A DNA stretch of 64,000 nucleotides from Rhodoferax sp. (GTDB lineage Bacteria; Pseudomonadota; Gammaproteobacteria; Burkholderiales; Burkholderiaceae_C), in the NCBI RefSeq assembly GCF_013297935.1, contig NZ_JAAFIX010000009.1:62001-126000 (forward strand), written 5' to 3'. Below, one piece after another: positions 17,541-25,261 of the stretch. The notes under the pieces were generated by a model, which made no database searches, was not told where the DNA came from, and saw only the letters and a program-made list of their open reading frames with translations. The translations under genes and the position numbers were made by a program. How positions within the stretch are numbered: position 1 is the first letter of the stretch; each line of letters starts with the position of its first letter.

Positions 17541-18157
17541 GCCCCGACACGCTCCTAGCCGCTGGCCTGTTTGCAGTCGTCAGCTCCGTCACGCCGGGCC
17601 CCAACAACACTATGCTCATGGCCTCGGGGGTGAACTTCGGGTTTCGCCGCTCGCTGCGCCACCTGTGGGGGGTGAACCTGGGCTTTACCTTCATGCTGCT
17701 GTGCGTGGGCCTGGGGCTGCACTCGGTGTTGGACCAGTTTCCCCAGTTTTACGACGTACTGCGCTATGCGGGCTCTGCCTACATGCTCTGGATTGCCTGG
17801 CAACTGGCCCGCACGCAGCCTGCCGCACCGGCCGAAACCGGCAACACAGGTCAAGCGCCCACAGCCGCGCAGCCCATGGGCTTTTTTGCAGCGGCCGCTT
17901 TCCAGTGGATCAACCCCAAAGCCTGGGTGATGGCCGTGACCTGCATGAGCACGTATTTGTCTGCCACCGCCGGTTGGGCGCAGGTGGCCTTGTTAGCCGG
18001 GCTTTTTATGCTGCTAGGTGCGCCCTGCTCGGCGTTTTGGGTGGGCTTCGGCCAAGCCATGCGCGGCCTGCTGCAAGACCCGCTGCGCCTGCGCATCTTC
18101 AACATCACCATGGCGCTGGCCCTGGTGGCGTCGCTTTACCCTATGCTGATAATTTGA
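17537..18157 (+). CDS. LysE-family amino acid exporter
   Basis: A 206-aa membrane protein of the LysE/RhtB family. The N-terminal signature SSVTPGPNNTMLMASGVNFG is diagnostic, and about six hydrophobic segments follow (GFTFMLLCVGLGLHSVL, VALLAGLFMLLGAPCSAFWV). The family exports amino acids such as lysine, threonine or homoserine. It overlaps the EamA gene stop by four bases and is followed after 10 bases by the cupin gene, so two different exporters are translated in tandem. Confidence 0.9.
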   Translation: MSPDTLLAAGLFAVVSSVTPGPNNTMLMASGVNFGFRRSLRHLWGVNLGFTFMLLCVGLGLHSVLDQFPQFYDVLRYAGSAYMLWIAWQLARTQPAAPAETGNTGQAPTAAQPMGFFAAAAFQWINPKAWVMAVTCMSTYLSATAGWAQVALLAGLFMLLGAPCSAFWVGFGQAMRGLLQDPLRLRIFNITMALALVASLYPMLII

Positions 18158-18167
18158 AAGCCGAACC

Positions 18168-18497
18168 ATGGAACTACACAACATCCCCTTTGGCACCACC
18201 GACTGGTCCACCATCCCGGCCGAAGAAAAAAGTGCCCAGGCTGGCCGCGCGCTGTGGCGCACGCAACACTTTGGCAATGTGCGGGTGCGCATGGTGGAGT
18301 ACACGCCGGGTTATGTGTCAGACCACTGGTGTGTCAAAGGCCACATCCTGCTATGCCTGCAGGGCGAGCTGCATACCGAACTGGAAGACGGCCGCAGCTT
18401 CACCCTGCGCCCCGGCATGAGCTACCAAGTGGCCGACAATGCGGAACCCCACCGCTCAACCGCGCCCCTGGGCGCCACCCTGTTTGTGGTGGACTGA
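18168..18497 (+). CDS. DHCW-motif cupin-fold protein
   Basis: Small single-domain cupin of 109 aa. The motif VSDHWCVKGHILLCLQGELH contains the DHCW tetrad that names the family, and RPGMSYQVADNAEPHRS carries the second cupin motif with a histidine. The family has no well-defined reaction known to me. It lies within the MocR-linked gene train, 10 bases after the LysE gene. Confidence 0.85.
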   Translation: MELHNIPFGTTDWSTIPAEEKSAQAGRALWRTQHFGNVRVRMVEYTPGYVSDHWCVKGHILLCLQGELHTELEDGRSFTLRPGMSYQVADNAEPHRSTAPLGATLFVVD

Positions 18498-18546
18498 GTG
18501 AACCTTGAACACTGAAAAAACGACACTGAATCCCTCTGGAGCTTTT

Positions 18547-19773
18547 ATGACGCATTGGACCCTGGCCGCACGTGCCGCCAAGATGAACCCCTCGGTGATC
18601 CGCGAGATCCTCAAAGTGACCGAGAAGCCCGGCATCATCAGCTTTGCCGGCGGCCTGCCCAGCAGCAAAACATTCCCCGTGGCCGAATTTGAAGCCGCCT
18701 GCGCCAAGGTACTGCGCGACGATCCCGCAGGCGCCCTGCAATACGCAGCCTCCGAGGGCTACGGCCCGCTGCGCGAAATGGTGGCCGCCCAGCTCCAAGC
18801 CCAGAGCGCCGCTGCCGGCGTGACCTGGAATGTAGACCCTGCCCAAGTGCTCATCACCACCGGCTCCCAGCAGGGCCTGGACCTGGTCGCCAAAATCTTG
18901 ATCGACGCAGGCAGCAAAGTGCTGGTCGAGTCCCCCACCTACCTGGGCGCGGTCATGGCCTTCATGCCCATGGAGCCGAATGTGGTGAGCGTGGCCAGCG
19001 ACGCCGAGGGCCTGGACCTTGCCGACCTGGAAGCCCAGTCGGCCGATGCCCGCTTTTTGTATGTGCTGCCCAACTTCCAGAACCCCACCGGCCGCACCAT
19101 GAGCGAGGCGCGCCGCGCCGCCCTGAGCGCCCAAGCGGCGCGCACCGGCCTGCCCATCATGGAAGACAACCCCTATGGCGACCTATGGTTCGACCAGGCC
19201 CCGCCTGCCCCGCTGACCGCGCGCAACCCCGAAGGCGGCATTTATCTCGGCTCATTTTCCAAAGTGCTGGCGCCCGGCCTGCGCATGGGCTTTATCGTGG
19301 CGCCCAAGGCGGTGTACCCCAAGCTGCTGCAAGCCAAGCAAGCGGCTGACCTGCACAGCCCCGGCTTCAACCAGCGCCTGATTTTTGAGGTGATGCAAAA
19401 CGGTTTCCTGGACCGCCATGTGCCCACCATCCGCAGCCTGTACAAGGCCCAGCGCGACGCGATGCTCGAAGCTCTAGCCAAGCACTTCCCCGAGTCGCAA
19501 GGTCCGGACGCGGCTAACGCCGACAGCACCTTCACCTGGAACACCCCCGCCGGTGGCATGTTCTTGTGGGCGCGCCTGCCTACCGGCATGAACGCCGTAG
19601 ACCTGCTGCCCAAGGCGGTGGACAAGGGCGTGGCCTTTGTGCCCGGCGCGCCGTTTTACGCCGGTCAGGGCGATGCCCGCGCCATGCGCCTGAGCTTTGT
19701 GACCCCCAGCGTGGAAGAAATCCACCGCGGTGTGGCCGCACTGGCCGAAGCCATTCACGCCCAACGGAGCTAG
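18547..19773 (+). CDS. PLP-dependent aminotransferase (2-aminoadipate aminotransferase type)
   Basis: A 408-aa fold-type I aminotransferase. Key features are the N-terminal GIISFAGGLPSSKTFPV, the PNFQNPTGRTMSEARR loop and the PLP lysine at residue 239 in YLGSFSKVLAPGLRMGF. It resembles LysN/ARO8-type enzymes with broad activity on 2-aminoadipate, branched or aromatic amino acids. The ATG at 18547 has GGAG 5 bases upstream; a TTG at 18505 is rejected. It is a true enzyme, unlike the MocR regulator, and sits in the middle of the MocR-linked train. Confidence 0.9.
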   Translation: MTHWTLAARAAKMNPSVIREILKVTEKPGIISFAGGLPSSKTFPVAEFEAACAKVLRDDPAGALQYAASEGYGPLREMVAAQLQAQSAAAGVTWNVDPAQVLITTGSQQGLDLVAKILIDAGSKVLVESPTYLGAVMAFMPMEPNVVSVASDAEGLDLADLEAQSADARFLYVLPNFQNPTGRTMSEARRAALSAQAARTGLPIMEDNPYGDLWFDQAPPAPLTARNPEGGIYLGSFSKVLAPGLRMGFIVAPKAVYPKLLQAKQAADLHSPGFNQRLIFEVMQNGFLDRHVPTIRSLYKAQRDAMLEALAKHFPESQGPDAANADSTFTWNTPAGGMFLWARLPTGMNAVDLLPKAVDKGVAFVPGAPFYAGQGDARAMRLSFVTPSVEEIHRGVAALAEAIHAQRS

Positions 19774-19777
19774 CACC

Positions 19778-20401
19778 ATGGCGGTCCATATCTGGGGGCG
19801 CCTGAGTTCGCTCAACGTACGTAAAGTGGTGTGGGCCGCGCAGGAAACCGGTGTGGCCTTCACCCGCAGCGATGCGGGCATGGCCTTCGGGGTGGTCAAA
19901 ACCCCCGAGTACCTGGCAATGAACCCCAATGCGCTGGTGCCCACCCTGCAAGACGGCGAACTGGTGCTGTGGGAGAGCAACGTGATCGTGCGCTACCTGT
20001 GCGCCAAATATGGGACTGCCGAGTTGTACCCCCAGGATTTGGCGCAGCGATTCAACGCCGAGCGCTGGATGGACTGGCAACAAACCACCCTGAACATCGG
20101 CAGTGGTGGTGCTTTTTTGCAGTGGTTCCGCACGCCTGAAGACAAGCGGGACGCGGCCGTCATCGCCAAATCGGTGGCCACCACCGAGCCCGCCATGGCC
20201 CAACTCAACGCGCACCTAGCGGACCGGGCCTACGTGGGCGGCGAGCACTTCAGCATGGCCGACATTCCCGTGGCCTGCGACGTGCACCGCTGGTTCGCGC
20301 TGCCCCAGCCCCGCCCGGCGTGGCCGCACCTGGAGCGCTGGTTTGCCAGCATCCTGGCGCGCCCCGCTACCCGCGGCGTGCTCGATCTCCCGATTTCATA
20401 A
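19778..20401 (+). CDS. Glutathione S-transferase family protein
   Basis: A 207-aa protein with the thioredoxin-like GST N-domain (IWGRLSSLNVRKVVWAAQET; NPNALVPTLQDGELVLWESN, containing the conserved Pro and ES of the glutathione site) and an all-helical C-domain (YVGGEHFSMADIPVACDVHR, the N-capping box). Start at 19778, four bases after the aminotransferase stop. GSTs conjugate glutathione or isomerise substrates; the substrate here is unknown. Confidence 0.9.
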   Translation: MAVHIWGRLSSLNVRKVVWAAQETGVAFTRSDAGMAFGVVKTPEYLAMNPNALVPTLQDGELVLWESNVIVRYLCAKYGTAELYPQDLAQRFNAERWMDWQQTTLNIGSGGAFLQWFRTPEDKRDAAVIAKSVATTEPAMAQLNAHLADRAYVGGEHFSMADIPVACDVHRWFALPQPRPAWPHLERWFASILARPATRGVLDLPIS

Positions 20402-20426
20402 CCTGCTTTTTCTCAAAAGGCTCCTC

Positions 20427-21299
20427 GTGCCCCAGCTCCGCCCCTTCGCCCAAGTCGATGTGTTCACCGCCCAGCCGTATCTGGGTAATCCGCTGGCCGT
20501 CGTGCTCGACGGCAGTGGCCTGAACGATGCGCAGATGCAGGGCTTTGCACGATGGACCAACCTGTCTGAGACCACGTTTTTGCTGCCCCCCACACCGGCA
20601 GCCGCCGCACAGGGCGCGGACTACCGGGTGCGCATCTTCACCCCCGGCGGGGAAATGCCCTTTGCCGGCCACCCCACTTTGGGCAGCTGCCACGCCTGGC
20701 TGGAAGCCGGTGGCACGCCCAAAGCGGCAGACCGCATCGTGCAGGAGTGCGCCAAGGGCTTGGTGCAGATTTGCCGCGACGGCACGCGCCTGGCGTTTGC
20801 CGCCCCGGTGTCGCAACGCAAAAACCCCAGCCCCGGCTTGCTGGCCCAGGTAGCGCACGCACTGGGCCTGACGGCCAGGCAAATCATCTCGGCCCAGCAC
20901 CTGAGCAACGGCACCGAGTGGCTGGGCGTGCTGGTGGACGACAGGCAAACCGTGCTGCAACTGCAGCCCGACCACCCCGCCCTCAAGAATTTAGGGGTAA
21001 AAGTGGGTGTAGCCGCCGTAGATACTGCGCTAGCAGCTACAGTTTCGATAGCAGGCAAGCTGGAGGTGCGCGCCTTTGCCTCGCTGAACGGCATCTACGA
21101 AGACCCGGTCACCGGCAGCCTGAACGCCAGCCTGGCCCAGTGGCTGATCGCGGACGAGTACATGCCCGCCAGCTACCTCGTGCACCAAGGCACCTGCATC
21201 CAGCGCGAAGGCCGCCTCCACATCCGGCAGGACGCAGGCGGCCAAGTCTGGGTGGGTGGCGACTCGGTCACCTGCCTGCGTGGCACGGCCACCCTGTAA
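20427..21299 (+). CDS. PhzF-family isomerase-like protein, first of two tandem copies
   Basis: A 290-aa protein of the PhzF / diaminopimelate epimerase-fold family. FAQVDVFTAQPYLGNPLAVV is the N-terminal signature; the general acid/base Glu48 is in NLSETTFLLPP; FTPGGEMPFAGHPTLGSCHA and EDPVTGSLNASLAQWLIADE are the other conserved blocks. The start is taken as GTG 20427 because AAAAGG lies 6 bases upstream and it gives the family N-terminus. About residues 190-210 are encoded by repeat copy 3 read antisense. Family members isomerise small amino-acid-derived compounds; there are no other phenazine genes here. Confidence 0.88.
   Translation: MPQLRPFAQVDVFTAQPYLGNPLAVVLDGSGLNDAQMQGFARWTNLSETTFLLPPTPAAAAQGADYRVRIFTPGGEMPFAGHPTLGSCHAWLEAGGTPKAADRIVQECAKGLVQICRDGTRLAFAAPVSQRKNPSPGLLAQVAHALGLTARQIISAQHLSNGTEWLGVLVDDRQTVLQLQPDHPALKNLGVKVGVAAVDTALAATVSIAGKLEVRAFASLNGIYEDPVTGSLNASLAQWLIADEYMPASYLVHQGTCIQREGRLHIRQDAGGQVWVGGDSVTCLRGTATL
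20996..21054 (-). repeat. Dispersed 59-bp repeat, copy 3, inside the first PhzF-like gene
   Basis: On the minus strand CTGCTATCGAAACTGTAGCT begins the repeat. On the plus strand it encodes GVAAVDTALAATVSIA. It is antisense to the gene and in the same antisense frame as copy 2. Confidence 0.85.
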
Positions 21300-21345
21300 A
21301 CACCCTTCCTCACCTCATCCCACCTCATTCCCGAAGGCTCCTGCC

Positions 21346-22311
21346 ATGACCGCAGCCCCCGCCCGCGCCCGCCCCTTTGCCCAGGTGGACGTGTTCACCG
21401 CCACGCCTTACCTCGGCAACCCACTGGCCGTGGTGCTGGACGGCACCGGCCTGAGCGCCGAAGCCATGCAGGCTTTTGCCAACTGGACCAACCTGTCTGA
21501 GACCACGTTTTTGCTGCCCCCCAGCCCCGAGGCTGCGGCCCAGGGTGCCGACTACCGGGTGCGCATCTTCACCCCGGGCGATGAGCTTCCCTTTGCCGGC
21601 CACCCCACGCTGGGCAGCTGCCACGCGTGGCTAGAGGCGGGGGGCGTGCCCCAGGCGGCAGGCACCATCGTGCAAGAGTGCGCCAAAGGCTTGGTCAAGC
21701 TCAAACGCGACGGTACGCGCTTGGCCTTTGCCGCGCCCAGCCTGCAACGCAGCACGCCCGATGCAGCGCTGATCGCCCGTGTGGCGGCGGCGCTGGGCCT
21801 GCAGGCAGAGCAGATTCTGGCAGCGCAGTGGCTCAACAACGGCCCCACCTGGCTGGGCTTGCTGCTCGACAGCATGGACACCGTGCTGGGCCTGCAGCCG
21901 GATGCTGCGGCACTCAAAGATTTGGTGCCCGGCGTGGGTGTAGCCGGCATGGAAACTGCGCCAGCAGCTCCTGATTTGATAGTGCGCAGCAACCGGGAAG
22001 CGCGCGCCTTCATCCACCCGGACGGTGCCCGCGATGCGGGTGCCAGCCCCGCGGATGACGACACACCCTCGGTCGAGGTGCGGTTTTTCGCGCCCGACAT
22101 CGGCGTGCTGGAGGACCCGGTCACCGGCAGCTTCAACGCCAGTCTGGCCCAGTGGCTGATTGCCGACGGAGTGGCCCCGGCCCGCTACGTGGCCGCCCAA
22201 GGCACCTGCCTGGGACGTGCCGGGCGGGTGTGGATTGAACAAGACGCCACCGGCCAAGTCTGGGTCGGCGGCAACTCGGTCACCTGTATGGAAGGAAAGG
22301 TCACTCTATGA
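21346..22311 (+). CDS. PhzF-family isomerase-like protein, second tandem copy
   Basis: A 321-aa paralogue of the preceding gene with nearly identical blocks (GNPLAVVLDGTGLSAEAMQ, Glu52 in NWTNLSETTFLLPPS, EDPVTGSFNASLAQWLIADG). It differs by an extra segment of about 28 residues (HPDGARDAGASPADDDTPS) before the last conserved block. It contains repeat copy 4 at the position equivalent to copy 3 in its neighbour, so the repeat was probably there before the duplication. The ATG of the dehydratase overlaps its stop codon. Confidence 0.88.
   Translation: MTAAPARARPFAQVDVFTATPYLGNPLAVVLDGTGLSAEAMQAFANWTNLSETTFLLPPSPEAAAQGADYRVRIFTPGDELPFAGHPTLGSCHAWLEAGGVPQAAGTIVQECAKGLVKLKRDGTRLAFAAPSLQRSTPDAALIARVAAALGLQAEQILAAQWLNNGPTWLGLLLDSMDTVLGLQPDAAALKDLVPGVGVAGMETAPAAPDLIVRSNREARAFIHPDGARDAGASPADDDTPSVEVRFFAPDIGVLEDPVTGSFNASLAQWLIADGVAPARYVAAQGTCLGRAGRVWIEQDATGQVWVGGNSVTCMEGKVTL
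21927..21985 (-). repeat. Dispersed 59-bp repeat, copy 4, inside the second PhzF-like gene
   Basis: The most diverged copy; minus strand reads GCACTATCAAATCAGGAGCT at its start and keeps GGCTACACCC at 41-50. It is positionally equivalent to copy 3 in the paralogue. Confidence 0.7.
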
Positions 22312-23273
22312 ACCCATTGCTCCCCACCCTGAACGACATCGAAGCTGCCGCCCAGGTGGTGTACCGCGAATTCGGCCCCACCCCACAGTACCGCTGGGGC
22401 CAGCTCAGTGCCCGGCTGGGCACCACCTGCTGGGTCAAGCACGAGAACCACACGCCGGTGGGCGCTTTCAAAATCCGCGGGGGCCTAACTTACTTTGACC
22501 GGCTGGCCCAGCGCGGTGCCATGCCCGCCGAAGTGGTGGGCGCTACCCGCGGCAACCACGGCCAAAGCGTGGGCTGGGCCGCACGGGCGCACGGCGTGCC
22601 CTGCACCATCGTGGTCCCGCACGGCAACTCGGTGGAAAAGAACGCCGCCATGCGCGCACTGGGCGTCACCCTCATCGAACACGGCACCGACTTTCAAGAG
22701 AGCCGCGAACACGCCATGCACCTGGCCCGCGAGCGCGGCGCCCACATGGTGCCCAGCTTCCACCCCGACCTACTGCGCGGCGTGGCCACCTACTGGTGGG
22801 AACTGCTCAAGGCCGCGCCCGAGCTGGATGTGATTTATGTGCCCATCGGCCAAGGCTCAGGTGCCTGCAGCGCCGTGGCGGCCAAGCGGGCACTCCAGCA
22901 CAAGGCTCGCATCGTGGGCGTGGTGAGCGCCCACGCCACCACCTATGCCGACTCATTCGCAGCCGGCAAAGTGGTGGAAGCGCCCGTGACCACCCAACTG
23001 GCCGACGGCATGGCCTGCCGCGTGGCCGACCCCGAGGCGCTGGAGATATTGATGGGCGCCATTGACCACCTCGTGCGAGTGACCGACGCCGAAGTCGCCC
23101 AAGCCATGCGCGACCTCTTCGCCTGCACCCACAACGTGGCCGAAGGCGCGGGCGCGGCCAGCTTTGCGGCGGCCATGCAGGAGCGCGATAGTCTGAAAGG
23201 GCAGACGGTGGGGATTACCTTGTGCGGGGGGAATGTGGACTCGGCGGTGTTGGCGGAGGTGCTGCGGAATTGA
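22308..23273 (+). CDS. Threonine/serine dehydratase-like PLP enzyme
   Basis: A 321-aa fold-type II PLP enzyme. The PLP lysine is Lys55 in NHTPVGAFKIRGGLTYF; the phosphate loop is GQGSGACSAVA; the substrate-binding asparagine loop is ATRGNHGQSVGWAARAHG. It lacks the C-terminal regulatory ACT domain of biosynthetic IlvA, so it fits catabolic dehydratases acting on threonine, serine or a hydroxylated amino acid. Its ATG overlaps the stop of the PhzF gene. Its own stop TGA (23271-23273) falls within repeat copy 5. Last gene of the MocR-linked train. Confidence 0.9.
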   Translation: MNPLLPTLNDIEAAAQVVYREFGPTPQYRWGQLSARLGTTCWVKHENHTPVGAFKIRGGLTYFDRLAQRGAMPAEVVGATRGNHGQSVGWAARAHGVPCTIVVPHGNSVEKNAAMRALGVTLIEHGTDFQESREHAMHLARERGAHMVPSFHPDLLRGVATYWWELLKAAPELDVIYVPIGQGSGACSAVAAKRALQHKARIVGVVSAHATTYADSFAAGKVVEAPVTTQLADGMACRVADPEALEILMGAIDHLVRVTDAEVAQAMRDLFACTHNVAEGAGAASFAAAMQERDSLKGQTVGITLCGGNVDSAVLAEVLRN

Positions 23274-23317
23274 TAGCTGCTATTGCAATATCTACGGGCG
23301 CTACAGGCCATTTCTAC
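23259..23317 (+). repeat. Dispersed 59-bp repeat, copy 5, at the end of the dehydratase gene
   Basis: GATAGCTGCTATTGCAATAT and GCTACAGGCC match the other copies; the first ten positions are coding sequence and poorly matched. The repeat supplies the stop codon of the upstream gene (TGA followed by TAG). Confidence 0.78.
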
Positions 23318-23590
23318 ACATAAACCACCACAAACAAGCCTACCGAATTCGCGATTCAGGCGGATAAACTGATCGATATCAACGAAGGCTGCCCTGACAT
23401 CACCGTGTCCGGGTGGCGATATGTCTGATCAGTATTTTTGTTACGCACCGAGTGACAATTTGCAAAACAGAGACGCACATTGCCAACCAGTGCGCGACCA
23501 ACTCTTGCGTGGCGTTGTGTATCGGCGTCGGCTTAGCCTTCGCGGTGCACCGAACTTAAATGCGATCGACGATAGGGTTTTTACACAACG
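23318..23590. other. Spacer without a recognised gene
   Basis: No gene is recognised. The sequence is more AT-rich than the DNA to the left. Two short open stretches look coding-like but have no convincing start: one ending at 23430 (reading LIDINEGCPDITVSGWRYV) and a GTG-started frame of about 34 codons beginning near 23451 (CKTETHIANQCATNSCVALC). They may be remnants of a decayed or rearranged gene. Confidence 0.35.
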
Positions 23591-24292
23591 CTATTGGACT
23601 GGAATCAAAATCTCGCTGCGCCGAAGCAACGGTGGCACGGAAGGTGGGTCATACCTTGCAAACTGCGGCAATCCGTTTGGCACCAGCCCTTTCTTGTCCA
23701 TCCAGCTTCTCAGCATCACTGTTTGCTCTGCTACGTTGGCCTCTGTGCTGAATTTAGAGAAACGGACAGAAGCAAATTTTTGCTCGGGTATGGCGCGCGT
23801 TGTCACCCGGGGATCTGCGGACTTTGGCAAAGTGTCCAACGTGTAGCTCGATGGCATGACAAAGTGCAACCGGTAAGTCGACGGCGATTGTGCTTCCATG
23901 GTGACCGGCAACGTCATGGAAATCTTCTCAGGAACCTTCTCCAGGGTGACAGGAACAGTCATTGAAATTTTGTCGGGTGCTTGTTTTTCCTGGTCTAACG
24001 AAGCGTTCGCCCCCTCTCGGAAAATGTACTGCTTGACCAATCGAGACCCCTCTTTGCCGGCCTTGGTCAGGTCTCCCTGAACCGTCACCTCAGCAACGAT
24101 CATGGGGCTGTATCTTCGCAATTCAAAATCTGCTTCTTTGTCCAGCAACTGAAACTTAGGCTGCTCAAGCGAAAACAGTTGTGCTTGAGCACTGACGACT
24201 GTGAGCATTGCCGCCAAAAAAACTGCGGGAATCGCCAGCATGCGAGCCACGCACCGTCGGGCGTTGGATACGGTATTAAGTGAATTGACCAT
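23591..24292 (-). CDS. SOUL-family heme-binding-like protein, exported
   Basis: A 233-aa protein of the SOUL/HBP family. After an N-terminal signal peptide (MLAIPAVFLAAMLTVVSAQA) come the family elements FELRRYSPMIVAEVTVQGD, ISMTVPVTLEKVPEKISMTL, YRLHFVMPSSYTLDTLPKS and RTFSKFSTEA-like VRFSKFSTEANVAEQ. Family members bind heme or similar tetrapyrroles, but bacterial functions are poorly defined. The start is uncertain; the ATG at 24292 keeps the signal peptide near the N-terminus and has only a weak GAG upstream. Codon use is more AT-rich than that of neighbours on the left. Confidence 0.83.
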   Translation of the reverse strand: MVNSLNTVSNARRCVARMLAIPAVFLAAMLTVVSAQAQLFSLEQPKFQLLDKEADFELRRYSPMIVAEVTVQGDLTKAGKEGSRLVKQYIFREGANASLDQEKQAPDKISMTVPVTLEKVPEKISMTLPVTMEAQSPSTYRLHFVMPSSYTLDTLPKSADPRVTTRAIPEQKFASVRFSKFSTEANVAEQTVMLRSWMDKKGLVPNGLPQFARYDPPSVPPLLRRSEILIPVQ

Positions 24293-24426
24293 GAAATACT
24301 CGATAGTAGTTTTTTGTATTTTATGGTTCACCAAAATACCCATAGGTATTTTCCGCCTTCGCCCTCCTGCAACACCATCAATATAGATTTTGCAGTGGGC
24401 ATCCCGTCCAGATTTACCGAAGCAGA

Positions 24427-24485
24427 TTGCTATTATTTTCATAGCTACTGTCGCAAACACTACATGGGCTCGGTGCCATTTAGGC
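24427..24485 (+). repeat. Dispersed 59-bp repeat, copy 6, upstream of the histidine phosphatase gene
   Basis: TTGCTATTATTTTCATAGCT, then a GCAAACACT centre and GGCTCGGTGCC. The small inverted repeat GCTAT / ATAGC is perfect here. It ends 13 bases before the next start codon. Confidence 0.88.
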
Positions 24486-24498
24486 TTAAATCCTCCCC

Positions 24499-25167
24499 AT
24501 GGGAAACCTCTACCTTGTACGCCACGGCCAGGCTTCGTTTGGCGCTGCAGACTATGACAACTTGAGCGAGCTCGGCCACCGGCAGAGCGTGCGGCTGGGG
24601 GAGTACTTTGCGGGCAAGGGCTTGCAGTTTGAGGCGGTGATGACCGGCACGCTCAAGCGCCACGCCCAGACCTGGGCGGGCATTGCGCAGGGTGCGGGGC
24701 TCGCCCACCAGCCGCTGGAGTGGCCGGGACTGAATGAATACGACAGCGAGGCGGTGATCAAAGCCATTCATCCCGCGCCGCTGGCCAAGCCCGACACGCC
24801 CGAGGTGTACCGCCACCACTTCCGGCTGCTGCGCGACGGCCTCACGCAGTGGATGAACGGTGTCATCAGCCCGCAAGGCATGCCCGATTACGACAGCTTT
24901 GTGCGCGGCGTGACCAGCGCGCTGGACCATGTGCGCAAGTCGCACACCGGCAATGTGCTGGTGGTGAGCAGCGGCGGGCCCATTTCCACCGCGGTCGGGC
25001 ACATTTTGGGCACCACGCCTGAGACCACGATTGAGCTGAACCTGCGCATTCGCAACAGCTCGGTCACCGAGCTGGCCTACACCCCCAAGCGCCACATGCT
25101 GGTGACCTACAACACCCTGCCCCACCTGGACGATGCAGCCCACGCGGATTGGGTGACCTACTCCTGA
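24499..25167 (+). CDS. Histidine phosphatase family protein (phosphoglycerate-mutase-like)
   Basis: A 222-aa protein starting MGNLYLVRHGQASFGAADYD; RHG is the catalytic motif of the branch, with the phospho-accepting histidine at residue 9. Other blocks are VMTGTLKRHAQTWAGIAQGA (second Arg/His pair) and VLVVSSGGPISTAVGHIL. The substrate cannot be told from sequence; most such stand-alone proteins are broad phosphatases. No strong ribosome binding site is seen, and repeat copy 6 makes up the sequence just upstream. Confidence 0.88.
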   Translation: MGNLYLVRHGQASFGAADYDNLSELGHRQSVRLGEYFAGKGLQFEAVMTGTLKRHAQTWAGIAQGAGLAHQPLEWPGLNEYDSEAVIKAIHPAPLAKPDTPEVYRHHFRLLRDGLTQWMNGVISPQGMPDYDSFVRGVTSALDHVRKSHTGNVLVVSSGGPISTAVGHILGTTPETTIELNLRIRNSSVTELAYTPKRHMLVTYNTLPHLDDAAHADWVTYS

Positions 25168-25210
25168 GGGTGTCGCGCCCGCGTCGCCTCTGGAACAGCG
25201 GGCGACGGGT

Positions 25211-25227
25211 CTGGCATAGCTCGTGCT
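25211..25227 (+). promoter_or_regulatory. Sigma-54-type promoter of amtB
   Basis: CTGGCATAGCTCGTGCT fits the sigma-54 consensus with the invariant GG and GC exactly 10 bases apart. Three positions deviate from the full consensus. It lies 35 bases before the amtB start, in agreement with nitrogen control by NtrC. Confidence 0.65.
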
Positions 25228-25261
25228 TTGTGCCCTGTGTTGGAACACACCGAGGATCACA

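Noticed and set aside
20427-22311. Phenazine biosynthesis locus because of two PhzF-like genes
   Set aside because: No other phz genes are present, and PhzF-fold proteins are common in bacteria that make no phenazines.
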